NCBI RefSeq assembly: GCF_050624435.1
Contig: NC_134537.1
Coordinates: 123,183,586 to 123,247,585 of the forward strand
Direction: 5' to 3'
Source: Tenrec ecaudatus
Taxonomy: Eukaryota > Chordata > Mammalia > Afrosoricida > Tenrecidae
Length of the DNA: 64,000 nt
Under the pieces are notes generated by a model. That model was given only the letters and a program-made list of their open reading frames with translations, ran no database searches and was not told the origin of the DNA. Each line of letters opens with the position of its first letter. The stretch's first letter is position 1. Of this stretch, positions 20,236-31,405 are shown piece by piece. Made by a program: the position numbers and the translations under genes.

Positions 20236-21712
20236 AGAACATGATAGTGGGACAGGATGAAAGTAAAAGGAAATAGAGGAAAGAACTAGGAGGCAAAAGA
20301 CATTTATAGAGGTCTAACTATAAGCACATACATATATAAATATATTTTTATGTAATGATAGGAATATAGTTCTGTGTGCATATACTTATATGTTAAATGT
20401 TAAGGTAACTGATGGAAATTGGACCTACTCATGTCCTCCCTCAACACAAGAACACTTTGTTCTAATAACCTGGCATTCTGTGATGCTCACCTTCCCAACA
20501 CAATCACTGAAGACAAAATGGGTACATAAGAAAATGTGGTGAAGAAAGCTGATGGTGGCCAGCTATTAAAAAATTATAGCATCTGAGGTCTTAAAGGCTT
20601 GAAGCGGCCATGTAGCTAGTTGAGAAGCAACAAAGCCCACATGGAAGAAGCACACCAGCCTGTGTGATCATGAGGTGTTGACAGGAACAGGTATCAGGCA
20701 TCTCAAGACCCCAAACAATTATATCAAAGCAACCGAGGTGGGTCGGGTGGAAACCCAAAGCCCACCTGTTAACAATTGGAAATTGCCTCACAGAAGGGTC
20801 ACAAGGAAAGGATGAGCCAGTCAGGGTGCAGTACAGCAGTGACAAAACATACAACATTCCTCTAGTTCTGTAATCCTTCCTCTTCCGCACTATCATGACC
20901 CCAGTTCTGCCTTACAAATCCGGGTTGACCAGAGAATGTACACTGGTACATATAAGACCTCTCCGGAGACCCAAGGCCCAAGTGTCGGCCAATGGAGATC
21001 CCCTCATAGAGGGGTTTAGGAGAGGAGATGGGTTAATTAGGGTGTGAGGTAGTATCGATGAAGAACACAGCTTTCCCCCAGATCCTGGATGCTTCCTCCC
21101 CCCAACTACCATGATCCGAATTCTACCTTGCAGGGCTGGATAGGACAGAGGCTGTACACTGGTACATATGAGGGTTGGAGGTACAGGGAATCCAGGGTGG
21201 ATGATACCTTCAGGACCAAGGGTGTGAGGGACGATGCTGGGAGAGTGGAGGGTGAGTGGGTTGGAAAGGGGGAACTGATTACAAGGATCCACATGTGACC
21301 TCTTCCCTGGGAGAGGGACAGCAGAGAAGGGGGGAAGGGAGACTCCGGATAGGGCAAGATATGACAAAATAACGAGGTATAAATTACCAAGGGCATATGA
21401 GGGAGGGGGGAAAGGGGAGGGAGGGGGGGGGGAAAGAGGACCTGATACAAGGGGCTTAAGTGGAGAGCAAATGCCTTGAGAATGATTGGGGCAGGGAATG
21501 TATGGATGTGCTTTATACAATTGATGTATGTATATGTATGGATTGTGGTAAGAGTAGTTTGAGTCCCTAATAAAATGTAAAAGAAGAAAAGAGAAAAAAA
21601 TGATTAGGGCAAAGACTGTACAGATGTGCTTTATACAATTGATGTATGTATATGTATGAACTGTGAAAAGAATTGTATCAGCCCCAATAAATTGTTATAA
21701 AAAAAAAACAAC
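20236..21712 (+). mobile_element. L1 3' module, plus copy (right arm), double-tailed
   Basis: Begins ACATGATAGTGGGACAGGAT and runs in the opposite direction to the copy on its left. It carries GTCTTAAAGGCTTGAAGC, then a long purine-rich part (21080-21460). Two tails follow: AATAAA at 21569-21574, then a second tail with AATAAA at 21686-21691 and an A-run. The pyrimidine-rich antisense frame at 21520-20912 is a product of composition. Confidence 0.8.
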
Positions 21713-22115
21713 ACCTCTCCACACACAGGATCCAGGATAGGTAAACCCCTCAGGAGCAATAATGGGAGTAGTGATACCATAAGGAAAGGGGGAAGGTGGG
21801 AGTAACCGATCACAATGATCAACGAATAACATCCCCGCCAAGGTGAAGAACAATAGAAATGTGGGTGAAATGAGACAGCTGTCGGAGTAAGACATGAAAA
21901 AATAATAATTTATAAATTATCAAGGGTTCATGAGGGATGGAGGGTGGGGGAGAGAGAGAGAAAACAAAAGAGCTGATACCAAGGGCTCACGTAGAAAGAA
22001 AATGTTTTGAAAAGGATGATGGCAACATATGTACAAATGTGCTTGACACAATGGATGTATGGATTGTTATGAGAGCTATAAGAGCCCCCAATAAAATGAT
22101 TTATTAAAATTTAAA
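21713..22115 (+). repeat. L1 3' module fragment
   Basis: Separate, more diverged 5'-truncated copy starting near CAGGATCCAGGATAGGTAAA and ending GAGCCCCCAATAAAATGATT with an A-rich tail. Confidence 0.8.
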
Positions 22116-22590
22116 AAATAAAACATTAGCTGGATATATAACAGCTTCAAAAGATATGCATTCACAGTGATAATGATCATATATTTTAAAGACACAGGAT
22201 TAGATTCAAAGCTTAGTTCTACCATTCACGAGCAGCAAGAATCTAGGTAAGCAGCTTTCCTTTTTAACCCCCTTCAGTTTAATCACTGTTAATTGTTTTA
22301 TAACAACATTGTTAATACTAGCTATAAATTGAAAGAAATTTAAAGGTCTAACAGTAATATAATTGATAAATAAATTTTGTAGTATGCACAAAATAGAATA
22401 TAGTCATTAAAAATCAAATTATAAAGCATATTGAATGTTAGTGAAATACTTCACAGTAAGAGATAAAATACCCCTCCAGATCCCTTAGCCCTCAAACCTA
22501 ACAGTGGTCTGAGGGGCTTAAAGAAAAAAGGAGGAAAGTGACACTGAAGTGGACTTGGAGTCTGTGACAAACAAGCTCACTTCAAACAAT

Positions 22591-22612
22591 AACACACACA
22601 CACACACACACA
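22591..22612. repeat. (CA)n microsatellite
   Basis: Pure run of about 11 AC units. Confidence 0.95.
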
Positions 22613-23640
22613 AAAGACTACATACGATCTACATTAAAGGGATATTTGCACGCCTGAAAATAAAAATACATACTACTGACATACAGCAAAAAAAGAGATA
22701 AAATACATAAATATCATACGAATATTTACATTTTCATAAACAACTGCATCTATAGATGGCATCTTTATGTATCCTATACAATAGAATATGTACACAGTTT
22801 TAGTTGGATAACTTGAGGGCAGGTTATTTTTTTCTACGTTTATACTTTCTGTAATTTCAAAATTTTTACAGTAGGTTAAATTACTTATAAATAAGAAAAA
22901 TAGTTCAAGTATTTAATATATTAACTATTTTTAATTCAAGCCTCCATTTTGGAAATAATTATTCACCAATATGTGTTCAGGTGATCTAATTACCATCCTC
23001 TTGTTTAACTGAACTATAACTAATATCATACAATTCATTTGTTCAGTCATATCAAGAAAGCGTGAAAATTATTGACAATCATCTTGGGAACCTTTTCTTC
23101 TTGTATCCATGGGTGTAGACTCCCCATCCCTTCTACCCCCTTCCCTTGAGTGCCCTGAGGGAGTCATTGATCTACCTATTGTCTTCATCAACCCACCCAT
23201 CCTGGTTTCCCTATACAGGTAGACATACATATTAGGGGCATAAAGCAAATAAGGACCCAGAAACCATAACAACATAAGACAGAGAAAGACCTCAATCTGA
23301 GAGAAAGCAGAGAATATTTAAAATATAGAAGGAACTCACAAGGAGCTCAAAGGGAGATCTGTTGGCAAGTTGTTACAGTCCTGCCTAACTACAGGGGCTA
23401 AAATCCCCTGTAGGAGGCTCTCTGATACTAGCACTGTTTAAATTCCTTGTGAATGGGTATTGGGTAATAGTGCCTGCCAGGTCAGTTGTTAGAAAGCACC
23501 AGCCAGTGAGCAGGAGAGAGGAGACAGAGGCCCAGTATGGCCATGAAGAGTCCCCGTCCTGGAAACCCACAGGCAGGTTCTCTCCGGTACTACAGGGTTA
23601 CTATCAGTCTGAATCAACTCAATGACAGTGAGTGTTTTTG
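22613..23640. other. LRP2BP intron with weak repeat remnants
   Basis: AT-rich sequence. 23030-23250 resembles a minus-strand L1 tail (TCATTTGTTCAGTCATATCA). 23560-23636 is the 3' end of an AfroSINE (GGTTACTATCAGTCTGAATC, then CAATGACAGTGAGTG). No gene seen. Confidence 0.5.
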
Positions 23641-24804
23641 TTTGTTTCTTGAGAGATCATTCTAAATCCTTTTCTCATCAGAAAGCAACTCAAATCACAC
23701 AGTTTCTTCTACGGTAGAATCCCGGACCTCAACACTAATCCGTTCTAGGAGCATCGAGATGTGATACAGTTGAGTTCGAATCAATGTTTCCCATAAGAAA
23801 TAACTGAAAACAGATGACTCCATTCTCAACCACTAAGTTTTTACCCTAACCTTGCCTTTTTATACAAAACATTACACAGAAATTTCAAAGTAAATAAGTT
23901 CACAGTTAAATAATATAATTTAAGAAACACAACATTAAAAGAATTTTTAACAGCTACAGTGTGGCCCATACCTTGAGATGGATGAGGATCTGGATCTGTG
24001 GGCACGCAGGAGGAGGAGGAGGTGGGGAGACACTGTTTGCCAGGGGAAGCCCCTTCCATGAGATCAACTGGTGGCTATTTTACAGGAGTTTGTTTCCTTT
24101 CTGTAACTTTTTCTAAAAGGGTTTACTCAATTAGCAACAATACCGATAACACGGTTAACTAGTTCCTTATCATGATGATTCTCTTTTTTAAAAAAGAAAA
24201 CTTTAAGACCCATGTTTTTTATCTAAAAGCAGTACAAAAACTAAGGGGAAAATAGCAAAATGCTTGAAACACAGCTGCAAAAGGTTTAAATAACACGTAC
24301 TAACAACGGCCGAGTGACTGAAACACAAACTGCCTTTGTTTACAAAAATCATCTGTCGGGTCGGAATCTGATGTTTTGTTCATGTCAAAATCTGATTTTG
24401 CTAAGTACTGATGCAGCTGAGTACCGGGGTCCTGCTGTGATCGTAAAAGGGTTTTCCATCTCAAATGTGATCACTAGCCCCAGCCTTGCTGTGCGAAGGC
24501 TCCGACACAGAGGGAGAAGTGCAAGCGCCATCCTTGCCCAGCCTGCAGCAGGGCAGTGTCCAGAAAGGGTGGGCTAGTCGAAGGAATGCTGTCAACAGGA
24601 GGCCCCCAGCATGCTCTTGTGGGGACCTCACGGGCCGACTTCATACAAAGTGTGCAGCGATTGGCTAGATAAAGCAGCCCTGACTTCTGGAACAGCCTTG
24701 TTACACACAAAACTACTGCATCCTGGTTTGGGAAAATATCCCAATGAGTAGGGGAAAACTTGCTTTCCTTGTGCTGTGGTAAGAATGGCTGGAAGCTTCT
24801 AGAA

Positions 24805-25290
24805 CAATGGTTCTCAACCTTCCTAATGGCGCAATCCTTTAATATAATCCCTCATGGTGTGGGGACCCCCAACTATAAAATTATCTTTGTTGCTACTTCA
24901 TAACTGTCATTTTGCTGCTGTTATGAATCATCATATAAATATCTGATATGCAGGATCTATTTTCATTGTTACAAATTGAACATAATGAAAGCAGAGTGAT
25001 TCATCACGAAAACAGCATGTAATTCTATATTGTGAAAAACATCTATTTCTAATGACAAATAAATGAAATGTTGTCTTGAAGCATGGTGTAGCATGGGTAA
25101 CAGTCTTCACGCCGGGTACTCGTATGTGGGTGTATCTGCATGTGGAAGGACCTGCCTGGAGATGATAGGGGAGTGATGTCTCCATTCCTAAGACCATCGG
25201 AATATGTGTTTTCCAATGATCTTAGGCAACCCCTGTGAAAGGGTCGTTCAACCCCCACGGGGGTCGCGATCCACAGGTTGAGAACCACTG
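24805..25290 (+). mobile_element. SPIN-like hAT transposon, longest copy, 486 bp
   Basis: Ends CAATGGTTCTCAACCTTCC and GGTTGAGAACCACTG are inverted repeats. The flanks TTCTAGAA (24797-24804) and TTCTAGAT (25291-25298) form an 8-bp duplication with one mismatch. The body includes AGCATGGTGTAGCATGGGTA, TCTTCACGCCGGGTACTCG, and the palindromic CCTAAGACCATCGG / CCAATGATCTTAGG pair. It lacks a transposase and is a non-autonomous derivative. Confidence 0.92.
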
Positions 25291-25298
25291 TTCTAGAT

Positions 25299-25919
25299 GA
25301 ACCACAGGGTGCGGTTTGCCACCACACTCCAAACAACACAGTGGCAAGCGTGGAGCGGGTAGAGAAACTAGTGGACCAGCAAAGACTTGGCATCAAGATG
25401 ATGTGGTAAGGCCTTAAGACTAAGGGTCAAGTTTACAGACCATGAGTTTGAGCCATTGTCAAAATCAGTGTGAGACCAACTGTACCCTTCGTAGATGCTG
25501 GTCACAGCTCGCCCCAGCATTCCCTCAGCAGAGAGAGGCCAGCACTAGGGGCCACGAGGGCCTATCCCTGCTGTTCGGGAGAGCTGGTAGGTCTCTGAGA
25601 AGTCCTAGATATCAGAGAAGACTAAATGTGAACGAGGTTTGAAATAATTTTAATTGGGGAAAAAAAGGAAGTATGCATAAGAAGCAAATCTAAGTAATTG
25701 TCTTCTGTGGTGAGGAAGCATTGAAGGCCACTAGAGCATTGAGAGACAAAGATAAACTGAATTTTCTTGGTTCTTCCATGTGTGATGAGTAAATTTGTGG
25801 CCTCGCCTCCTTATTACAGAATATGGGAGAAAAAATGAAGAGAAATGTGCAGAACCACATTTTCTCATTTGTGATTCAGAAATCCTAAAGCTCTGAAATA
25901 GTAGTTTATGCAGTTCATG
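25299..25919. other. LRP2BP intron, no clear feature
   Basis: A degraded SINE-like piece (about 25380-25450) may be present. Otherwise nothing was recognised. Confidence 0.4.
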
Positions 25920-26115
25920 TTAGGAGCCCTGGGCGCACAGTGTAGGCTGCTAATCACAATGTCCGTAGCAGGAACTCGCTGGTTGATCCATAGAAAGATG
26001 GGGCTGGCTGTTCATAGAATGATTTGCCCTCTCAGAGATGCAGTGGGCAGCTGTACTCTGTCCTACAGACTCACTGTGAGTTGACATCAACTTGAGGGCA
26101 ATGAGGTTTACAGTC
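25920..26115 (+). repeat. AfroSINE, diverged
   Basis: GGAGCCCTGGGCGCACAGTG head, GTACTCTGTCCTACAGACTC near the end, and GACATCAACTTGAGGGCAAT terminus. Confidence 0.8.
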
Positions 26116-26210
26116 TGTCTGTTGTGCTAATAGATTGTGCTGCAGAAACACTAATAATTAAGATGAAATGGTATTGCCCTGGACTATGTATGGTGGTGTA
26201 TAATACAAAG

Positions 26211-26333
26211 GGGCTTCACAAAGTTCATGGGAAAATTCCACTATCTTTTTTTTTCCTGGCTATGGTAAACTATACAATCTCAGGGCCAAAGAAATTTAAT
26301 TCTAAATTTCCAAAATCTTTTTGGAGCCCCCTT
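26211..26333. mobile_element. Mariner-type inverted-repeat element
   Basis: GGGGCTTCACAAAGTTCATG at the left and CTTTTTGGAGCCCCC at the right are inverted repeats matching the 18452-18525 element; the centre is longer and different. Confidence 0.65.
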
Positions 26334-26429
26334 ATATTTTATACATAGAATGTATTTTATGCACAGAATGTGATAATTCTGAAGCCGATCTGACTCAAGG
26401 TTTCAGATTAAATATCTCAAGTACATAAT

Positions 26430-26600
26430 TCTATTCGACTCACAGTGACCTTACAGGTCACAGTGGGACATGCCCCATGGGGTTTACAAAGCTGTCATCT
26501 TTTCGGAAGCAGCCTGTCACTTCTTTCCCCTGCTGAAAACCTGGCGGGTATCCACAGCTGACCTTACAGTTTGCACCCAGTGTGCCACCAAGGAAAATAT
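26430..26600 (-). repeat. AfroSINE fragment
   Basis: Minus copy with ATTCGACTCACAGTGACC (end) and a CCCATGGGGTTTACAAAGC block. Confidence 0.65.
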
Positions 26601-26814
26601 AATTCTACTTCACAACACAATGCGGCATTGATGTTGGGGTCCTTCTACCTGTGGCCTCTCCCTCCCTTGTCTCCATATTGTTACAGAGCACTAAACATAA
26701 TGTGTCCACACTTCAAGGACATCCACTCTCCTCTGTCCTCAGCTGAGAGTTCTTCAGAGAGCTGGCCCTTGAACTTTTCAACACTAGCAAGTACTATTTG
26801 AAAATCCAAAGCTG

Positions 26815-27260
26815 TGGGGTCCCAGCCCACACAACTGAATGTCTTTGGGCTCTCCTTCAGGGGAACAATCCACTGTCCTTATCAGAAGGGAGCGCACTCT
26901 ACTAGGGTGGGACAGACTGTAGGGCAGTGTATCTCAACCTTCCTGAGGCTGTGACCCTTTAATACAGTTCCTTATGTGTGGCAACCCCCAGTCATAAAAT
27001 TATTTTTGTTGCTACTTCATAACTGTAATTTTGCTACTGTTATGGATCATCATGTAAATATCTGATATGCAGGATGTATTAGGTGACCCCTGTGAAAGGT
27101 TCGTTCAACCCCCAAAGGGGTCACGACCCACAGGTGGAGAACCACTGCTAAAGGGTCTGATTGTTCTAGATGGCTGATAACCCACAGGCAGATAACCTTT
27201 AAGCAGTTGACCTCTAAGTGTAGTTATTGATCATGTGTTAGCGAGCAGTAGCTTGGGTTT
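26815..27260 (-). repeat. LTR-like repeat (family of 12420-13320), split by SPIN
   Basis: Read on the minus strand, 26924-26830 matches 12660-12745 (CTGTCCCACCCTA, TGATAAGG, TGTTCCCCTGAAGGAGAG). The continuation at 27148-27190 (CTAGATGGCTGATAA complement) matches 12645-12660. The hAT element at 26925-27147 therefore interrupts it. Confidence 0.65.
26925..27147 (+). mobile_element. SPIN-like hAT transposon, internally deleted, 223 bp
   Basis: Ends CAGTGTATCTCAACCTTCC and GGTGGAGAACCACTG. The first 150 bases and last 75 bases of the longer copies are joined, and the middle is missing. Flanks CTGTAGGG and CTAAAGGG agree at six of eight positions. Confidence 0.85.
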
Positions 27261-27639
27261 TGGCATATAATACTGGGGGACAACCTGGGGAATATCCTTT
27301 CTGCTTCCCACACAAAGCGAAGTCTCTAGTGACTGCCAGAGATTTACCAGCGTCTGAGGCATTTCTGAGGAGGGAGCGCAGCCTCCAAGTTGCAGAGGCT
27401 GACACACCACCACATCCTGTGCGTCTACAGGGTTGCTCAGATGGACGCTACAAGGCCGCCTGGCAGCATTGGCAAAGCACAGAAGTGCCTGAAAATCCAC
27501 TGCTGAGTAACGTCTCCTGAGGCAGGTTGTCCCACGAGCACAGGGCAGGGTGTCCGAGCATTTCCCCAGGCCTGCTCTTTGCTCTTAGCCCATCCCCTGC
27601 TGGGTTTACCAGAACGAATCTTTAAACGGCTGGCAGATT

Positions 27640-28080
27640 TCCTGTTTTGTACTATAATTATGAGTATGTATTTTGTCCGATATATCCTTCAATGTGCAAA
27701 CCTTGCTTTTCATTTTTGCCCATTTTCTATCCTGCCACTTTACTGAATCAACTCAAGTAGTCTTGAAGTTGATGTCTTTGAATATGCAAGTGAGGCAATC
27801 ACCGTCTCCAAAAAACGTGGGGTTTTCTTTTGTGGTAGTTGTTACATCTTTCCTGATATTTGTACCTGCGTTTGTTTCATCTTAGCAGTTTGACCAAAGT
27901 TTCTGTAGTAGTCCTGCGTACCAATGGTCATCCAGGAATTTTTGTTGTCATTGTTTGATTTCCACAAGAATAGCTTTTGCTCTAAACATCCATGTCTTGC
28001 TCAATATTGAAATCTATGTCTTTGCTAAAAAAGACACAACTTCCCTGAAAAGTTCACCTGCAGAATCGACTTTCATCCCA
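27640..28080 (-). repeat. L1 ORF2 fragment
   Basis: Minus-strand L1 coding remnant: TTTTCTATCCTGCCACTTTA and GAATCAACTCAAGTAGTCTT are the complement of the well-known ORF2 region. Stops break every frame. Confidence 0.65.
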
Positions 28081-28104
28081 CACCAGACATCTCAGGGCTT
28101 TAAA

Positions 28105-29236
28105 AGGTGGAGACGAAGCATGATAGTGGGGCAGGAGGAAAGTCAAGGGAAATAGAGGAAAGAGCTGGGAGGCAAAAGGCATTTATAGAGGTCTAGACAA
28201 AGACATGTACATATGAATATATATATGAGGTTGGGGGAATAGATCTATGTGCCTATATTTATAGGTTTAGTATTAAGGTGGCGGAAGGACATTGGGCCTC
28301 CACTCAAGTACTCCCTCAACGCAAGAATACTTTCTTCTATTAAATTGGCATTCTATGATGCTCACTGTCCCGACACAACCACTGAAGACAAAGCAGGTGA
28401 ACAAGCAAATGTGGTGAAGAAAGCTGATGGTGCCTAGCTATCAAAAGATATAGTGTCTGGGGTCTTAAAGGCTTGAAGGTAAACAAGCCGCCATCTAGCT
28501 CAGAAGCAACAAAGTCCATATGGAAGAAGCACACCAGCCTGTGCGATCACGAGGTGTCGAAGAGATCAGGTATAAGGCATCATCGGAACAAAAAAAATCT
28601 TACCATAGTGAATGAAGGGAGAAGTGCAGAGTGGAGACCCAAAGCCCATTTGTCAGTCACTGGAGATCCCCTTGCAGAGGAGTCTAGGGGAGGAAATGAG
28701 TCAGTCAGGGTGAGATGTAGCACTGATGAAGAATACAGCTGTCCTCCAGTTCCTAAATGCTTACCCCCCACCCCAACTATCAAGATCCGAATTCTACCTT
28801 GCAAGTCTGGATAGAGCAGAGGTTGTACACTGGTGCAGATAGGAGCTGGAGACACAGGGAATCCAGGGCGGATGATACCTTCAGGACCAGGACTGTGAGT
28901 GGTGATACTGGGAGGGTAGAGGGAGAGGGGGTTGGAAAGAGGGAACCGATTACAAGGATCTATGAGTGACCTCCTCCCTGGGGGACGGACAACAGAAAAG
29001 GAGGTGAAAGGAGACATCGGACAGGGCAAGATATGACAAAATAATGATTTATAAATTATCAAGGGATTATGAGGGAGTGGGGAGCGAGGGGAAAAAAGAG
29101 GACCTGATGCAAAAAGTTTAAGTGGAAAGCAAATGCTTTGAAAATGATGAGGGCAAAGAATATACAGGTATACTTTATACAATTGATGTATTATGAATTA
29201 TGAGTTGTATGAACCCCCAATAAAATGTTTTTTAAA
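28105..29236 (+). mobile_element. L1 3' module, plus copy
   Basis: Starts GCATGATAGTGGGGCAGGAG. It contains GTCTGGGGTCTTAAAGGCTT, GAAGAAGCACACCAGCCTGT and GTGAATGAAGGGAGAAGTGC, and ends AACCCCCAATAAAATG plus A-run. Single-tailed, unlike 20236-21712. The antisense open frame at 29182-28580 lies on the pyrimidine-rich strand. Confidence 0.82.
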
Positions 29237-29239
29237 AAG

Positions 29240-29565
29240 TTATTAGTAGGATCTTGGACTAACCAGAATGCTCTTTGGAAGTGAGGACAGTAAGACGTTG
29301 TCTCACACACTAAGGGCACGTTATGAGGAGAGACCAGCTGCTGGACAAGGACATCGGGATTGGTAAAGTAGAAAATCAGTGGGAAAGAGCAAGGCCCTTG
29401 AAGAGATGAAGTGACCCAGTGTCTGCAACAGTGGGCTCAAGCCTGGAAGCAACTGTGAGGATGGCACCGGCCCGGGCAGCGTTCCATTCTCTTGTACATG
29501 GGGCTGCTTGAGTCAGGCCTGACTTGATGGCACCTAACAGCAGCAATAGTAGGGACCCTGGAGGG
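29240..29565 (+). repeat. RTE LINE 3' end
   Basis: Frame remnants follow the RTE end (AGAATGCTCTTTGGAAG, GAGACCAGCTGCTGGACAAG) and it closes with CTTGATGGCACCTAACAGCA, the RTE terminus. Confidence 0.85.
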
Positions 29566-30645
29566 ACACGACCAGTTGTGTCTCTACTCTGACAAACACG
29601 TGCTCTCAATGAATCAGAATTGAAGGATGGCATGGGTTTGCATGGATTTGATTTAGATGGTCAATGGTAGAATGACTGCCTCTCACACTGGAGACCTGTT
29701 TAATACCAACCGATGCACTTCATGAAGTGTCTACCTTGTTTCCCCTGGTAGTTTCCAAATCCATTCCCTCCTCTTCAAAAACTCCACATTCCTTGAGCGA
29801 CAAGTCATCTGACCACTATGCTCTCAGCTGTTGACCTTCCAGGCAGCCCTCCCCTCCCCCGCCCTGACTCACTGCTAATCAGAATCAGACTGTCTTCCTC
29901 TTGAGCTCCAGCCAACACCCTTGGGACCCATGGACTTTGACATCTGTGACCTCCAGCATTCACTTCTCTACATTCACCTTCCAGTTCTGGTTCTCAATAT
30001 TTCAGTGCTTGGGCCTCTTCAACTCAAGCCATCTTTTCCATTACCCAGTCCCAGGCATGCCCTCGCCCGGCCATCGCCAGTAATAATATACTATCTCCAA
30101 AACACAGCCAAGGCTTTGCCAAAGCTGTTCTTTGATTAGGCGTCTCAGCAGAGTGGAGCCAGGCCAAATGTTCTAGAACTGCCTGGGACGATAGCCTGGG
30201 CCTAGAAAAGAGCAAAATTGGGGTGAAATGATGCCATTACGTTCTATGTTCTCTTTTTTTTTTTTAATGTAGCCACTTTCATGGACCTTAAGGATCTCAA
30301 TTATCCTTAAGGCTCGTAACATGGCTTTACTGCTATTGCCAGCTTTTCTAAATTTCTGCACAAACACATACACGTTAGCAGATTCAATGGCTGGCTTTCT
30401 ATGTTCTCTTTAAGTTGCCTATGGCTATAACCAACCAACCCTACCAGTCTGCTCACAATTCTTTTGTCAAAGATCCAATGCTTCTGTTTGATGTGATTCT
30501 CTCATAGTCCTTAGAACAAGTCCATTTAAATTTGTGTTGCCAGAGATTTTAGTCGCGTTTATTACCCCACGTCTTTCCTCAACTGGAGCCATGCTTTGAG
30601 GGGAATGAGCAATTACTATACGTGACAGAGTTTAACTCCTGTATT
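29566..30645. other. LRP2BP intron, largely unassigned
   Basis: 29660-29900 contains weak SINE-like pieces. A T-run sits at 30247-30265. No gene, RNA or clear repeat boundaries seen. Confidence 0.4.
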
Positions 30646-30646
30646 T

Positions 30647-30681
30647 TACACTTGATCTTAGCCAAAAGGCCGAGAAGCGAT
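30647..30681 (-). pseudogene. 3'-truncated U2 snRNA retropseudogene (first 35 nt)
   Basis: Read on the minus strand this begins ATCGCTTCTCGGCCTTTTGG and ends AGATCAAGTGTA, a 35/35 match to the 5' end of U2 snRNA as I know it. Match stops there. It is flanked by an 18-bp direct repeat (GTTTAACTCCTGTATTTT at 30630-30647 and 30683-30700). There is no poly(A), as in the truncated snRNA pseudogene class thought to arise by internally primed reverse transcription. It has no promoter and cannot make functional U2. Confidence 0.93.
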
Positions 30682-30749
30682 TGTTTAACTCCTGTATTTT
30701 GCTACCTGAACTCTGGATTAAAATCCTCGTAACTCGTGTTTGTGATTGT

Positions 30750-31405
30750 AGTGCTGTTATTAGGTGGCGCTGAGTTGGCTCCAGCCCATAGTAACTCTCT
30801 GCACAACACAATGAAACATGGCACGGTGCCATCCTGTTCCTGTGCTTGAGCCCATTGTCGCAGCCAGTATGTCCATCCAGTTTGACCAGAGCCTACCCTT
30901 TTGTTGCTGTGCCTCTACTTGACCAAACATGATGTCCTTCTCCAGGGACCGGTCTATAGTGACTGTGTCCAACGTTTGTGAGATGAAGCCCTGCCATCTT
31001 GCCCCTAGTGAGCACAGGGCCATGTATCTTCTAAGGTTGGTGTGTCCTTTCAGCAGTCCACGGTACTTTCGACATTCTTCTCCAGCTCCACCATTCGAAT
31101 GCATTGATGCTTCTTCGGTCTTCCTTATTCAATGTCCCACTTTCACATGCATATGAGCCAGTGGAGAAACCAAGGCTTGGAGCAGGTGCACCTTAGTCCT
31201 CAATGTAACATCCTTGCTTTTCAATACTCTAAAGAGGTCTTGTGCTGCTGATTTCCCCAAAGCAATGTGTCTTTTGGTCTCTTGGCTGGTACTTCTGTGA
31301 GCATTGATGGTGTGTCCAAGCAAAACAGAATCTTTTGCAACTTCAACCTTTCTTCCATTTATGTTACCTCTTGGGCTGTGTTGCTTCCCTGATAGATGAC
31401 TTCTT
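30750..31405 (-). repeat. RTE LINE 3' region
   Basis: The minus-strand frame at 31104-30760 reads RTE C-terminal protein (GLLKGHTNLRRYM, SLEKDIMFGQVEAQQQKGRL). The frame at 31323-31129 reads the adjoining part (KSKDVTLRTKVHLLQALVSP). It ends at GGTGGCGCTGAGTTGGCTCC, the complement of the RTE terminus. Confidence 0.88.

Noticed and set aside
30646-30682. Functional U2 snRNA gene
   Set aside because: Only the first 35 nt are present; no Sm site, no 3' stem-loops and no snRNA promoter elements.
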